64,000 nucleotides of DNA, from positions 62,001-126,000 of the forward strand of contig NZ_WNZW01000010.1 of NCBI RefSeq assembly GCF_009725165.1, read 5' to 3'. The translations under genes and the position numbers were made by a program. The notes under the pieces are model-generated. The model was not told the origin of the DNA. It saw only the letters and a list, made by a program, of their open reading frames with translations, and made no database searches. The DNA comes from Paenibacillus woosongensis. Lineage in GTDB: Bacteria > Bacillota > Bacilli > Paenibacillales > Paenibacillaceae. Positions 11,526 through 21,186 of this stretch are shown here, in pieces; position 1 is the stretch's first letter, and each line of letters starts with the position of its first letter.

Positions 11526-12446
11526 GTGCCATCAAAGTCACGCAAACGCAGACCAGGGGACTATATCCCGCTAAGCGGCCCGTTCCGGCATGCGCTTGAT
11601 ACGTTCATGATCCTGATCGGGGCCTTCATCACCGCCATGGCCTTTAACCTGTTTCTCGTACCCGCTCATATTGCTTCTGGCGGCGTTTCCGGGCTGTCGA
11701 TCATCGCTAAGTCGCTGTTTAATATTGAACCAGCATATACCCAGTGGATGCTGAATATCCCGTTATTTACTGCAGGATATTTACTGCTGGGAAGATATTA
11801 TGCGCTCCGTTCGCTGCTGGGGACGGTATTCCTGCCGTTGTTTGTGTTATTGACCAAGGATTGGGCGGCACCTACGACGGATCCGCTTCTAGCCTCCTTG
11901 TATGGAGGGATCGGTGTCGGCTTGGGACTGGGTCTTGTTTTTCGGGGCCGGGGCTCTACTGGAGGGCTGTCCATCGCGGCGCATATTATTCAGAAATACA
12001 GCGGGCTAAGCCTATCCCTTTGCGTGGTGCTGATGGATGGGCTGGTCATAGTCCTGGCCGGCTTCGTCTTGTCGCCAGAGCGGGCGCTGTACGCCTTGAT
12101 CGGGCTTTATATTACAGGGAAGTTCATCGACGTGGTGGAGCTAGGCTTCAATTATACGAAGGTGGCTTATATTATAGCCGATAAGACCGATGAGATTGCG
12201 GATGCCGTATTGCATCATTTGGACCGGGGGCTCACCAAGCTGTCCGCGCAGGGCGGCTACACTGGAGATGATCGGACGGTGCTCATGGTTGTGGTCGGGC
12301 AGAGTGAAGTGACAAGTCTGAAAACGCTAGTGCAGACAATCGAGCCGACGGCGTTTGTCATCATTACCAATGCCCATGAGGTGCTGGGGGAGGGATTCTC
12401 GCTGGGCCGGGGGAGCAAATATAATAAATCGAAGAATCCGGGGTAA
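11526..12446 (+). CDS. YitT-family membrane protein (DUF161 plus DUF2179)
   Basis: A 306-residue protein starting at GTG 11526 after AAGGAGGA (11513-11520). The first 200 residues hold about five hydrophobic segments, including MILIGAFITAMAFNLFLVP and GGVSGLSIIAKSLF typical of YitT/YpjC/YvjA proteins. The last 90 residues form the soluble DUF2179 domain (KVAYIIADKTDEIADAVLHHLDRGLT ... TNAHEVLGEGF). Several Bacillus paralogues exist and their molecular role is not settled, so no gene name is given. It stands alone between the prfB terminator and its own. Confidence 0.85.
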   Translation: MPSKSRKRRPGDYIPLSGPFRHALDTFMILIGAFITAMAFNLFLVPAHIASGGVSGLSIIAKSLFNIEPAYTQWMLNIPLFTAGYLLLGRYYALRSLLGTVFLPLFVLLTKDWAAPTTDPLLASLYGGIGVGLGLGLVFRGRGSTGGLSIAAHIIQKYSGLSLSLCVVLMDGLVIVLAGFVLSPERALYALIGLYITGKFIDVVELGFNYTKVAYIIADKTDEIADAVLHHLDRGLTKLSAQGGYTGDDRTVLMVVVGQSEVTSLKTLVQTIEPTAFVIITNAHEVLGEGFSLGRGSKYNKSKNPG

Positions 12447-12464
12447 GGCCTGGGTTCTTTTTTT
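12432..12464 (+). terminator. Terminator of the YitT-family gene
   Basis: AAGAATCC (12432-12439) pairs with GGGTTCTT (12452-12459) and is followed by seven T in all. The stem includes the stop codon region of the gene. Confidence 0.75.
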
Positions 12465-12493
12465 GCATATTGCTTCAGTTATCCATTTGTGCG

Positions 12494-12511
12494 GAATAAA
12501 TAATTATGCAT
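12494..12511 (+). promoter_or_regulatory. ARG-box-like AT-rich operator candidate
   Basis: The AT-rich stretch at 12494-12511, starting GAATAAATAATT and ending ATGCAT, resembles the weakly conserved ArgR/AhrC ARG box and lies just upstream of the argC promoter. Inference from resemblance and position only; a second box was not clear. Confidence 0.35.
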
Positions 12512-12516
12512 GGCGG

Positions 12517-12545
12517 TTGTATTTATATAAGTATAATCGTATAAT
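12517..12545 (+). promoter_or_regulatory. SigA-type promoter of the arginine operon
   Basis: TTGTAT at 12517-12522 and TATAAT at 12540-12545 with 17 bp between. A second TATAAT at 12532-12537 is too close to this -35. The leader of about 75 nt shows no T-box. Confidence 0.6.
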
Positions 12546-12625
12546 AATACATATTTTCTTTTCGGATCGCAAGTGAGCAGGGAACGTTTAGAAACATACC
12601 GAAAATAGGGAGAGGAAGAGAGGTT

Positions 12626-13690
12626 ATGACGGTGTCTGGAGATGCAAGCAAAGTAAAGGTGGCTATTGTCGGTTCCACGGGGTATGGAGGTGTGGAGCTG
12701 ATTCGTTTTTTATTGGGACATCCGCTGGCGGAGATCACCTCTGTCATTTCGGCATCAAGCGCCGGGGTACCGATTACGGATGGATTTCCGCATTTATCGG
12801 AAATCCTGGTTCAGGACCTGGACGGAGTAGACCCGGAGGAAATAGCCAAGAAGGCGGATTTCGTATTTACGGCAACACCGTCCGGAGTAAGCAGCAAGCT
12901 CGTGCCACAGTTGCTGGAGGCGGGGCTTAAGGTTATCGATCTATCTGGAGATTTTCGCATCAAGGATGGTTCGGTCTATGAGGCCTGGTACAAACACGAT
13001 GCCCCGGATGCTGGCGTGCTGGAGCAAGCGGTATACGGGTTAAGCGAAATTAACGGCGACGATGTCGGCGGCTCGGGATTCATTTCAAATCCGGGATGCT
13101 ACCCGACGGCTACGCTGTTGGGATTGATCCCGGCGCTAAGTGCAGGCTGGATTGATCCAGCGACAATTATTATTGACGCGAAGTCCGGGGTTTCCGGCGC
13201 CGGCCGCGGCACCAGCCTGATGACGCATTATGCGGAGATCAACGAGAATTTCAAGGCTTATAAAGTCAACAAGCATCAGCACATTCCAGAAATCGAGCAA
13301 AGTCTGTCGCAAATTGCGGGAGAGCAGGTGACCGTCACATTTACGACGCAGCTGGTGCCGATGACGCGGGGGATTATGTGTACGATGTACGCTCAGCTCA
13401 AGGGAGCTTATACCGATGAGGATTTAACCGAGCTGTATCGCCAGTATTATGAAGGCAGACCGTTCGTGCGGATTCGCGAGGCGGGCAAATGGCCGGCGAC
13501 GAAGGAAGTATTCGGTTCGAACTATTGTGATATCGGCTTTGCCGCAGATCCTCGTACGGGAAGATTAACGATTATATCGGTTATCGATAACGTCGTAAAA
13601 GGTGCAGCAGGTCAGGCCATTCAGAATATGAATCTAATGATGGGTTGGGATGAGACGACGGGACTTAAGCTCAGTCCAGTTTATCCGTAA
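12626..13690 (+). CDS. argC: N-acetyl-gamma-glutamyl-phosphate reductase
   Basis: A 354-residue protein. The N-terminal NADP-binding loop is VAIVGSTGYGGVELIRFL. The catalytic cysteine lies in SNPGCYPTATLLGLIPAL (about residue 158). The C-terminal substrate domain has the HQHIPEIEQ histidines. It reduces N-acetylglutamyl phosphate to the semialdehyde in arginine biosynthesis. First gene of an uninterrupted seven-gene operon; a SigA promoter and a possible ARG box are upstream. GAGAGG precedes the ATG. argJ begins 18 bp later. Confidence 0.97.
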   Translation: MTVSGDASKVKVAIVGSTGYGGVELIRFLLGHPLAEITSVISASSAGVPITDGFPHLSEILVQDLDGVDPEEIAKKADFVFTATPSGVSSKLVPQLLEAGLKVIDLSGDFRIKDGSVYEAWYKHDAPDAGVLEQAVYGLSEINGDDVGGSGFISNPGCYPTATLLGLIPALSAGWIDPATIIIDAKSGVSGAGRGTSLMTHYAEINENFKAYKVNKHQHIPEIEQSLSQIAGEQVTVTFTTQLVPMTRGIMCTMYAQLKGAYTDEDLTELYRQYYEGRPFVRIREAGKWPATKEVFGSNYCDIGFAADPRTGRLTIISVIDNVVKGAAGQAIQNMNLMMGWDETTGLKLSPVYP

Positions 13691-13708
13691 TCGCGAGGGG
13701 AGAAAGCC

Positions 13709-14944
13709 ATGGGAGAGGTTAGCAAGTTTACTGTAGTTACTGAGGGAACGGTTACGACGCCGCAGGGTTTCCGGGCAGGGGGACTGCATTGTGGCCTGAA
13801 AAAAACATCGCGCAACGATCTCGGCGCGATTGTGTGTGAAGTGCCTGCCGTAGCAGCAGCCGTGTATACATTAAATGTATTCCAGGCTGCGCCGCTTAAG
13901 GTGACGCGCGACAGCCTCGCCTCTAGCAGCCAGCGGCTGCGGGCGATCGTCGTGAACAGCGGCAACGCCAATGCCTGCACAGGCAAGCAGGGCGAGGACG
14001 ATGCCTACGCGATGCGCGCAGCGGCGGCGGAAGCCTTCGGGCTGCGGCCGGAGGAAGTCGCCGTGGCGTCCACGGGCGTCATCGGCGAGCTGCTGCCGAT
14101 GGAGCGCGTGAACGCCGGGATTCATGGACTTCCGGCAGTGGTAGCGTCGGGAGCCGACGGGGCGGAGGAATTCTGCCAAGCCATCCTGACCACGGACCTC
14201 GTGAAGAAAGAGGTATGCGTGAAGCTGAACGTGGATGGACGGGAGGTCAGCATCGCCGGAGCCGCCAAAGGCTCAGGCATGATTCACCCGAACATGGCGA
14301 CTATGCTTGGCTTTGTCACGACCGACGCGGTTATCGATGCCGAAGCGCTGCAGGCGCTGCTCCGCAAGGTGACCGATGCCACCTTCAATATGATCACGGT
14401 CGACGGCGATACGAGCACGAACGACATGCTGCTTGCGATGGCGAGCGGGCTGGCGGGAAATGAGCCGCTGACACCGGAGCATCCGGCATGGGAGAGCTTT
14501 GCAGCTGGCTTCGGCTATGTGTGCGAGGTGCTCGCCAAGGCGATCGCCCGCGATGGCGAGGGAGCGTCACGGCTCGTCGAGGTGAACGTGGAAGGCGCGG
14601 TCAGCGATCTGTCGGCCCGGGCTATTGCGAAGACGATTATCGGCTCCAGCCTGGTGAAATCGGCTGTATTTGGCGCCGATGCGAACTGGGGCCGCATCAT
14701 CGCGGCGGTAGGACGCGCTGGCGAGCCGGTGAACCCGGAGACGGTGGACATTTCGCTCGGCAGCATTCGTGTGCTGACAGGCTCCCGGCCGATTCCATTC
14801 GATGAGGACGAGGCGCTTGCTTATCTGCAGGGGGACACCGTGGTTATCCATGTCCACCTGCATAACGGCGAAGGCCAGGCTACGGCCTGGGGCTGCGATT
14901 TAACCTATGACTATGTACGGATAAATGCGGCATACCGCACTTAA
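13709..14944 (+). CDS. argJ: Bifunctional ornithine acetyltransferase / N-acetylglutamate synthase
   Basis: A 411-residue precursor. ArgJ cuts itself before a threonine in the motif GSGMIHPNMATMLGF (about residue 198) to form alpha and beta chains. The enzyme moves the acetyl group from N-acetylornithine to glutamate, recycling acetate, which explains why no argA is present; whether it also uses acetyl-CoA cannot be read here. DGDTSTNDMLL and the C-terminal GCDLTYDYVRINAAYRT are conserved. Codon use is markedly GC-rich in the first half. Confidence 0.96.
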   Translation: MGEVSKFTVVTEGTVTTPQGFRAGGLHCGLKKTSRNDLGAIVCEVPAVAAAVYTLNVFQAAPLKVTRDSLASSSQRLRAIVVNSGNANACTGKQGEDDAYAMRAAAAEAFGLRPEEVAVASTGVIGELLPMERVNAGIHGLPAVVASGADGAEEFCQAILTTDLVKKEVCVKLNVDGREVSIAGAAKGSGMIHPNMATMLGFVTTDAVIDAEALQALLRKVTDATFNMITVDGDTSTNDMLLAMASGLAGNEPLTPEHPAWESFAAGFGYVCEVLAKAIARDGEGASRLVEVNVEGAVSDLSARAIAKTIIGSSLVKSAVFGADANWGRIIAAVGRAGEPVNPETVDISLGSIRVLTGSRPIPFDEDEALAYLQGDTVVIHVHLHNGEGQATAWGCDLTYDYVRINAAYRT

Positions 14945-15003
14945 CTTCGGGTTTTTCGACACATAATGATACTTCATGAGAATCGGAGAGGGGTTTTGGA
15001 GCG

Positions 15004-15843
15004 ATGAGAACAGCGCTGGATAACAGTAATACGGCAAGCAATCCGCTTGCGGCAAACGGAACGTTTGTAATGAAATGTGGAGGCAGCACGCTCGCAGAGC
15101 TTCCGGATTCCTTTTTCGAGGATCTGGTGAAGCTGCAGCAAAGCGGAGTGCAGCCGGTTATCGTCCACGGGGGCGGGCCGGCGATTTCCGACAATCTGAA
15201 TAAGCTCGGCATTGAAACGAAGTTCGTGAACGGGCTGCGATATACGTCTGAGGAAGTGCTGGACGTCGTAGAGATGGTGCTGGCCGGAAGCATCAACAAA
15301 GGCATCGTGCGCCGTATTGGGCAATCCGGGGGCAAAGCGTTAGGTTTATCTGGCATAGACGGTCAACTGATCACCGCGCAGCCGGTAGCGGCTAGTGCAG
15401 AAGTCGGGCTTGTCGGCGACGTTACCAAAGTCGATGCCGCTCTGATCGAAGGCGTAATCCAGCTTGGATTTATGCCGATCATCGCGCCGCTTGGCGTGGA
15501 TGCGGCGGGCCAGCGTTACAATATCAATGCGGACACGGCAGCCGGGGCGGTGGCGTCGGAGCTCGGCGTGGAGCGAATGATCGTCGTGACGGATGTGCCG
15601 GGCATTCTGAAGACCATCAACGGGGAAAAAAGAGTACTGCCGACCGTAACCGTGCAGGAAATCGAAGACATGATTCAGACCGGTGAAATTTACGGTGGCA
15701 TGATCCCGAAAGTCCGGGCTGCGATTGCCTGTATCCATGGCAAGGTGCAGGAGGTCGTCATCGTGGACGGCAGTGAACCGGGGATCTTAAGCCGCGTTCT
15801 GTCCGGCGAGGAAATCGGGACGAAAATTGTGCGGATGCAGTAG
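15004..15843 (+). CDS. argB: Acetylglutamate kinase
   Basis: A 279-residue amino acid kinase. The phosphate-binding start FVMKCGGSTL and the GGGPAIS loop are followed by GLVGDVTKVD and NINADTAAGAVASEL. It phosphorylates N-acetylglutamate with ATP, the second step of the pathway. The chosen ATG gives an 18-residue leader before the conserved strand; an internal ATG at 15070 sits inside that strand and is too short. GGAG lies close upstream. Operon position three. Confidence 0.95.
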   Translation: MRTALDNSNTASNPLAANGTFVMKCGGSTLAELPDSFFEDLVKLQQSGVQPVIVHGGGPAISDNLNKLGIETKFVNGLRYTSEEVLDVVEMVLAGSINKGIVRRIGQSGGKALGLSGIDGQLITAQPVAASAEVGLVGDVTKVDAALIEGVIQLGFMPIIAPLGVDAAGQRYNINADTAAGAVASELGVERMIVVTDVPGILKTINGEKRVLPTVTVQEIEDMIQTGEIYGGMIPKVRAAIACIHGKVQEVVIVDGSEPGILSRVLSGEEIGTKIVRMQ

Positions 15844-15920
15844 CATGGCATTTTAGACTGCGTTATAGTTAATAGAGTGAAATGAAGAGATTTTATCCAA
15901 ATGAGTAGGAGTGACAAGCG

Positions 15921-17156
15921 ATGGCACAAAGTGATCTTAAAGAAGCAAAGGCATCCAAGGCGGCGGACGCGAAAGCAAAGAGCGCGCTGTTTCCAAGCTA
16001 TGCCCGCTATCCGATCAGTCTCGTCAAAGGGCATGGCAGTTGGCTGTGGGATGACCAGGGAAATCGTTATCTCGACTTTATGAGCGGCCTTGCGGTCACG
16101 AATCTGGGGCATGCTCCCGAGAAGGTTACGGCCAAGGTCAAAGCTCAGCTGGATGAGCTATGGCATGTATCGAATCTGTTTCATATTCCACAGCAGGAGA
16201 AGGCTGCGCAGCTGCTGACGGAGGTCACTTGTGCCGATGTCGTGTTTTTCTGCAACAGCGGAGCGGAGGCGAACGAAGCAGCCATCAAGCTGGCGCGTCG
16301 CTATCATCAGAAGATCAAAGGAACCGGCCGTTATGAAGTGATCACATTCCAGCAATCGTTCCATGGACGGACGCTGGCGACGCTGACGGCTACGGGGCAG
16401 GATAAGGTGAAGGACGGCTTCCTGCCGCTGCCGGAAGGCTTCAAGACCGTACCGCTGCATGATATGGCCGCGCTAAAGGAAGCCATCGGGCCGAATACGG
16501 CGGCGGTCATGCTGGAGATGATTCAGGCCGAGGGCGGCGTATATCCGGTTGATCCTGAATTCGTTCAAGAGCTTGCCGCGCTGTGCAAAAAAGAAGGACT
16601 TCTGCTGATCGTAGACGAGGTGCAAACCGGCATGGGCCGTACGGGCAAATGGTTTGCGCACGAGCACTACGGCATTGAGCCGGATATCTTCACCTCCGCG
16701 AAAGGCATTGCGAGCGGACTGTCCGTCGGGGCAATGCTCGCCAAGGAATACCTGCGCGAAGCATTCACGCCGGGCAGCCATGCGACTACATTTGGCGGCA
16801 ACCCGGTAGCGGCCGCGGCGGTCATCGCAACGATCGAGACGATGCTGGAGGACAGCATTCCGCAGCGCGCGGACGAGATGGGCAAATATTTGCACGAACG
16901 TCTTCAAGAGGCGTTCAAGGATGAACCGTTCGTGAAGGCTATCCGCGGCAAAGGCCTGCTGATCGGCATCGAATGCGCAGAGCCGGTAGCGGACCTGGTT
17001 ACCGAAGGCCAGAAGCGGAAACTGCTGTTCGTCACTGCCGGTCCGAATGTCATTCGCCTGCTGCCGAACCTGAACGTGAGCCAGGAGGAAATCGATCAAG
17101 CCGTCGATACGCTGGCAGGGATCATTTCCGCTTATACATCCAAGGAGGAAGTGTAG
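15921..17156 (+). CDS. argD: Acetylornithine aminotransferase
   Basis: A 411-residue class III PLP aminotransferase. It shows FCNSGAEANEAAIKLAR (cofactor phosphate pocket), FHGRTLATLTATGQ, DEVQTGMGRTG and the PLP lysine in FTSAKGIASGLSVGAM. It converts N-acetylglutamate semialdehyde to N-acetylornithine with glutamate as donor. AGGAGTGA upstream supports ATG 15921. The stop is one base before the argF start, so translation is likely coupled. Confidence 0.95.
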   Translation: MAQSDLKEAKASKAADAKAKSALFPSYARYPISLVKGHGSWLWDDQGNRYLDFMSGLAVTNLGHAPEKVTAKVKAQLDELWHVSNLFHIPQQEKAAQLLTEVTCADVVFFCNSGAEANEAAIKLARRYHQKIKGTGRYEVITFQQSFHGRTLATLTATGQDKVKDGFLPLPEGFKTVPLHDMAALKEAIGPNTAAVMLEMIQAEGGVYPVDPEFVQELAALCKKEGLLLIVDEVQTGMGRTGKWFAHEHYGIEPDIFTSAKGIASGLSVGAMLAKEYLREAFTPGSHATTFGGNPVAAAAVIATIETMLEDSIPQRADEMGKYLHERLQEAFKDEPFVKAIRGKGLLIGIECAEPVADLVTEGQKRKLLFVTAGPNVIRLLPNLNVSQEEIDQAVDTLAGIISAYTSKEEV

Positions 17157-17157
17157 T

Positions 17158-18123
17158 ATGAGTCTAATAGAGGGAACGAAGAAGAATGCATTTAATCTGA
17201 AGGGCCGCGATTTCATCGAGCTCAGCGACTATACAACGGAAGAAATTCAATATTTGCTTGACCTCGCGATCGAGATTAAGGATAAGCAGAAGAAGGGCGA
17301 GGTCTACCATCCGCTAAAGGGGAAAACCGTCGGGCTTATTTTCGAGAAGTCTTCCACGCGGACGCGGGTATCCTTCGAGGTTGGCACCTACCAATTGGGC
17401 GGGCACGCCTTGTTCCTGAGCAAGAATGATATCCAGCTTGGCCGCGGCGAGACGATCGCCGATACGGCGGCCGTCATGTCGAGATATCTGGACGGTATTA
17501 TGATCCGTACCTTTGGTCATGAGAATGTCGTCGATTTGGCTCGTTATTCGACCGTTCCGGTCATCAACGGGCTTAGCGACCTGGCGCATCCTTGCCAGGT
17601 GCTGGCGGATTTGCAGACCATTTATGAGCATAAAGGAACCCTCAAAGGCCTGAAGCTGGCCTACATCGGCGACGGCAACAATATGGCTCACTCCCTGATG
17701 ATCGGCTGTGCAAAACTCGGGGTTCACATCTCCGTGGCGAGTCCGGAAGGCTACGAGCCGGATGCGCAAATTACGGAGCAAGCCCGGCATATCGCGAAGG
17801 AGACGGGAGCGGCTGTCGAGGTTGTCCGTGATCCGAAAGCGGCGGCAGCGCAGGCGGATGTCATTTACACAGACGTTTGGGCAAGCATGGGCTTCGAGGA
17901 AGAGCAGAAGGCGCGCGAGGCGGCGTTTGCTGCGTATCAGGTCAATGAAGAGCTGGCGCAGCATGCGAAGCCGGATTATTTGTTCATGCACTGCTTGCCG
18001 GCCCATCGCGGCGAGGAAGTGAGCGAAGGGGTTATCGACGGCAAGAACTCGATTATTTTTGATCAGGCCGAGAACCGTCTTCATGCCCAGAAAGCGCTGA
18101 TGGCAGCGCTGATCGGTTCATAG
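17158..18123 (+). CDS. argF: Ornithine carbamoyltransferase
   Basis: A 321-residue protein. The carbamoyl-phosphate motif is EKSSTRTRVSFE, then HPCQVLADLQTI, the ornithine loop DVWASMGFE and the active-site HCLPAHRGEE. It joins ornithine and carbamoyl phosphate to citrulline. AAGGAGGAA before the start overlaps the end of argD. No carAB genes lie in this operon, so carbamoyl phosphate must be made elsewhere. Confidence 0.96.
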   Translation: MSLIEGTKKNAFNLKGRDFIELSDYTTEEIQYLLDLAIEIKDKQKKGEVYHPLKGKTVGLIFEKSSTRTRVSFEVGTYQLGGHALFLSKNDIQLGRGETIADTAAVMSRYLDGIMIRTFGHENVVDLARYSTVPVINGLSDLAHPCQVLADLQTIYEHKGTLKGLKLAYIGDGNNMAHSLMIGCAKLGVHISVASPEGYEPDAQITEQARHIAKETGAAVEVVRDPKAAAAQADVIYTDVWASMGFEEEQKAREAAFAAYQVNEELAQHAKPDYLFMHCLPAHRGEEVSEGVIDGKNSIIFDQAENRLHAQKALMAALIGS

Positions 18124-18167
18124 ATTTCAAATCGGAGCTATAAAAAGTAACAGGAGGATCATTTAAT

Positions 18168-19403
18168 ATGGCAAAAAATAAAATCGTGCTCGCCTACTCT
18201 GGCGGCTTGGATACATCGATCATTCTCAAATGGCTTAAGGAAACGTACGATGCCGAGATCATTGCTTTCACGGCGGATATCGGCCAGAAAGAGGAACTGG
18301 ACGGCCTGGAAGCCAAAGCGCTGGCTACCGGGGCTTCCAAAGTATATATTGACGATCTGCGCGAGGAATTCGCCAAGGATTTCATCTACCCGATGTTCCA
18401 GGCTGGCGCAATGTACGAAGGGCAATATTTGCTCGGTACGAGCATCGCCCGCCCGCTGATCGCCAAACGCATGGTTGAAATCGCCCGTGCGGAAGGCGCT
18501 ATGGCTATCGCCCATGGCGCTACAGGCAAAGGGAACGACCAGGTCAGATTCGAGCTGGCTGCTGCTGGTCTCGCTCCGGAAATTCAGGTGATCGCCCCTT
18601 GGCGCCTCAGCGAGTTCCGCGACCGCTTCCCGGGCCGCGCGGAAATGATTGCGTACGCCGAAGAGCACGGCATTCCGGTTACCGCCTCTGCCGCAAAATC
18701 CTATTCTATGGACCGCAACCTGCTGCACATCAGCTATGAGAGCGGCGTGCTCGAGGATCCTTGGTACGATGCGAGCGGCGAGGAGAGCAAGGATATGTAC
18801 CTGCTCAGCGTATCCCCGGAGGATGCTCCGGATCAGCCGGAGTATTTGGAGCTGGAATTCGAGCAGGGCAACTGCGTCGGCTTGAATGGCCAGCGTCTTG
18901 ACCCGCTTGGCGTGATGGAGAAGCTGAATGAGCTTGGCGGCAAGCACGGCATCGGCCGGGTAGACATGGTCGAGAACCGTTTCGTCGGCATGAAGAGCCG
19001 CGGCGTATATGAGACGCCGGGCGGTACGATTCTGTTTACAGCGCATCGCAAAATGGAATCCCTCACGATGGACCGCGAAGTAATGAATTTGCGCGACAGC
19101 CTGATTACCCGTTACAGCACGCTCGTATACAACGGTTTCTGGTTTGCGCCGGAACGTCTTGCACTGCAGGCGCTCGTGACGGAGAGCCAGAAGAACGTGA
19201 CCGGAACTGTGCGCGTGAAGCTGTACAAAGGGAACATCATCGGGGCCGGCGTCAAGAGCCCGGTCAGCCTCTACAATCCCGACATCGCCACGATGGAGGC
19301 CGATCCGACCGAAGCTTACGATCAAGGGGATGCAACCGGCTTTATCCGCCTAAATGCGCTCCGCCTCAAAGTAAGCTCCGGCGTAGAGCAGAACAACAAG
19401 TAA
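18168..19403 (+). CDS. argG: Argininosuccinate synthase
   Basis: A 411-residue protein with the N-type ATP pyrophosphatase loop AYSGGLDTS at residues 8-16, the [14 protein letters not shown] citrulline/aspartate region, and the synthase domain ending in [16 protein letters not shown]. It condenses citrulline and aspartate with ATP. AGGAGG upstream fixes the ATG. The spacing to argH is under 40 bp. Confidence 0.97.
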   Translation: MAKNKIVLAYSGGLDTSIILKWLKETYDAEIIAFTADIGQKEELDGLEAKALATGASKVYIDDLREEFAKDFIYPMFQAGAMYEGQYLLGTSIARPLIAKRMVEIARAEGAMAIAHGATGKGNDQVRFELAAAGLAPEIQVIAPWRLSEFRDRFPGRAEMIAYAEEHGIPVTASAAKSYSMDRNLLHISYESGVLEDPWYDASGEESKDMYLLSVSPEDAPDQPEYLELEFEQGNCVGLNGQRLDPLGVMEKLNELGGKHGIGRVDMVENRFVGMKSRGVYETPGGTILFTAHRKMESLTMDREVMNLRDSLITRYSTLVYNGFWFAPERLALQALVTESQKNVTGTVRVKLYKGNIIGAGVKSPVSLYNPDIATMEADPTEAYDQGDATGFIRLNALRLKVSSGVEQNNK

Positions 19404-19440
19404 TTGAAGCTACGTTTGAAACAGATAAGGAGTGAATCAG

Positions 19441-20856
19441 GTGAGCAAGCTGTGGGGAGGCCGCTTTACGAAGCAGACCAACAAACTAGTTGAAGAATAT
19501 ACCGCATCCATCGGGTTCGACAAGGCGCTGGCGGAAGAGGATGTGCAGGGAAGCCTGGCGCATGTGACGATGCTGGCTAAGTGCGGAATCGTTCCTGAAG
19601 AGGATGCGGCGAGAATCAAGGAAGGATTGCAGTCCGTCCTTGAAAAAATCCGCCGCGGAGAGCTTGAGTATTCCGTCTCGGACGAGGATATTCATATGAA
19701 TATCGAGAAGAATCTGATCGAGGAAATCGGACCGGTCGGCGGCAAGCTGCACACGGGCCGCAGCCGTAACGATCAGGTGGCCACGGATATGCACCTGTAT
19801 TTGCGCAAGCGGGTCGTCGAATTCGTGGGGCTGCTGCATGACCTGCAGGAGGCCCTGATCGGGCAAGCGAAGGCCAATCTGGATACAATCGTACCAGGCT
19901 ATACCCATTTGCAGCGGGCTCAGCCGATTCTGTTCGCTCATCATCTGCTTGCTTACGTCTCGATGTTCCAGCGGGACATCGAACGCCTGCAGGACAGCTA
20001 CAAGCGGATTAACGTCCTGCCGCTCGGCGCGGGGGCTCTGGCGGGAACGACTTTCCCGATCGACCGCCATTTCGTGGCCGAGCAGCTGAATTTTGGCGGC
20101 GTCTACGAGAACAGCCTGGATGCAGTCAGCGACCGCGACTTCATCCTGGAGTTTCTGGCGGATGCATCGATCCTGATGATGCACTTGTCCCGTTTGAGCG
20201 AGGAATTGGTTATGTGGAGCAGCACCGAGTTCCGCTTTATTGAGCTGGACGATGCGTTCTGCACGGGCAGCAGCATCATGCCGCAAAAGAAGAACCCGGA
20301 TGTGCCTGAGCTTGTGCGCGGGAAGACAGGCCGCGTCTACGGCAACCTGATGGGCCTGCTGACCGTCCTGAAGTCCCTGCCGCTCGCTTACAATAAGGAC
20401 ATGCAGGAAGACAAGGAAGGCATGTTCGATACGGTGGCAACGCTGCAGGGAGCGCTGCAATTGTTCGCTCCAATGATTGCTACAATGAAGGTGAACAAGG
20501 AGCAGATGCGCGAGGCCGTCAACAAAGACTTCTCCAATGCGACCGACATCGCCGATTTCCTGGCCAACAAGGGATTGCCGTTCCGTCAGGCTCACGAAGT
20601 GATCGGCAAGACGGTGCTGTATTGCATTCAGCACAATAAATATTTGCTGGATCTCTCCCTTGAGGAATTCCAGCAATTCTCGCCGCTGTTCGACGACAGC
20701 ATTTACGAGGTGCTGCAGCCGGAGACGGTCGTTAATGCCCGTAACGTCTACGGCGGTACGGCGACCGGCCAGGTGAAGGCCGCGATTGGCCGGGCTGAGG
20801 AGAAATTGCAGGCGACCGGTCAATGGGTGCAGGAATATTTGGCTAAGAGCAAATAA
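19441..20856 (+). CDS. argH: Argininosuccinate lyase
   Basis: A 471-residue protein of the fumarase/aspartase superfamily, with MSKLWGGRF at the start, [16 protein letters not shown], and the signature [15 protein letters not shown] holding the catalytic serine loop. It cleaves argininosuccinate to arginine and fumarate. I place the start at GTG 19441 because AAGGAG (19427-19432) is 8 bases upstream; the earlier GTG at 19432 overlaps that ribosome site. Last gene of the operon, followed by a strong terminator. Confidence 0.96.
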   Translation: MSKLWGGRFTKQTNKLVEEYTASIGFDKALAEEDVQGSLAHVTMLAKCGIVPEEDAARIKEGLQSVLEKIRRGELEYSVSDEDIHMNIEKNLIEEIGPVGGKLHTGRSRNDQVATDMHLYLRKRVVEFVGLLHDLQEALIGQAKANLDTIVPGYTHLQRAQPILFAHHLLAYVSMFQRDIERLQDSYKRINVLPLGAGALAGTTFPIDRHFVAEQLNFGGVYENSLDAVSDRDFILEFLADASILMMHLSRLSEELVMWSSTEFRFIELDDAFCTGSSIMPQKKNPDVPELVRGKTGRVYGNLMGLLTVLKSLPLAYNKDMQEDKEGMFDTVATLQGALQLFAPMIATMKVNKEQMREAVNKDFSNATDIADFLANKGLPFRQAHEVIGKTVLYCIQHNKYLLDLSLEEFQQFSPLFDDSIYEVLQPETVVNARNVYGGTATGQVKAAIGRAEEKLQATGQWVQEYLAKSK

Positions 20857-20890
20857 TAATGATGCATTTAAAGCATTTATGAAATGATCA

Positions 20891-20930
20891 AGAGCAGATT
20901 TTGCCCCTGGGGCAGGATCTGCTCTTTTTT
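20891..20930 (+). terminator. Terminator of the arginine operon
   Basis: AGAGCAGAT (20891-20899) pairs with ATCTGCTCT (20917-20925), with an inner GCCCC/GGGGC stem and a run of T to 20930. Confidence 0.9.
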
Positions 20931-21002
20931 ACGACTAAATGGGGTTTACAAAGAAAATCAAATGAATTTACAGTAAATTATCATTTATTTTCATGAAAAG
21001 TA

Positions 21003-21029
21003 TAAAAAAATATTGAATTTTGTCGAAAT
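21003..21029 (+). promoter_or_regulatory. SigD-type (flagellar/chemotaxis) promoter candidate
   Basis: TAAA at 21003-21006 and GTCGAAAT at 21022-21029 are 15 bp apart. The SigD consensus is TAAA-N15-GCCGATAT; the -10 matches at 6 of 8 positions. Chemoreceptor genes are classic SigD targets, which fits the gene downstream. Confidence 0.5.
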
Positions 21030-21042
21030 ATAGATATATAGA

Positions 21043-21064
21043 ATGATTGACTAAGGTCAATCAT
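21043..21064 (+). promoter_or_regulatory. Perfect 9-bp palindrome upstream of the chemoreceptor gene
   Basis: The arm ATGATTGAC (21043-21051), spacer TAAG and arm GTCAATCAT (21056-21064) form a perfect inverted repeat 120 bp before the mcp start and just downstream of the SigD-like promoter. Operator-like; no T-run follows, so it is not a terminator. Confidence 0.5.
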
Positions 21065-21186
21065 GACAGGGTATCTAGTCATTCCGAGCTATGATAGAAC
21101 AAAAAAGGTATGTAACGTCCATTGAAGCAAAGAGTAATTAGGTGAGGAACGGGTATCTGCATAATGGATTTTGAGAGGAGACAACA

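Noticed and set aside
12465-12625. T-box riboswitch before argC
   Set aside because: No T-box consensus and no terminator follow; only a promoter and a possible ARG box are present.
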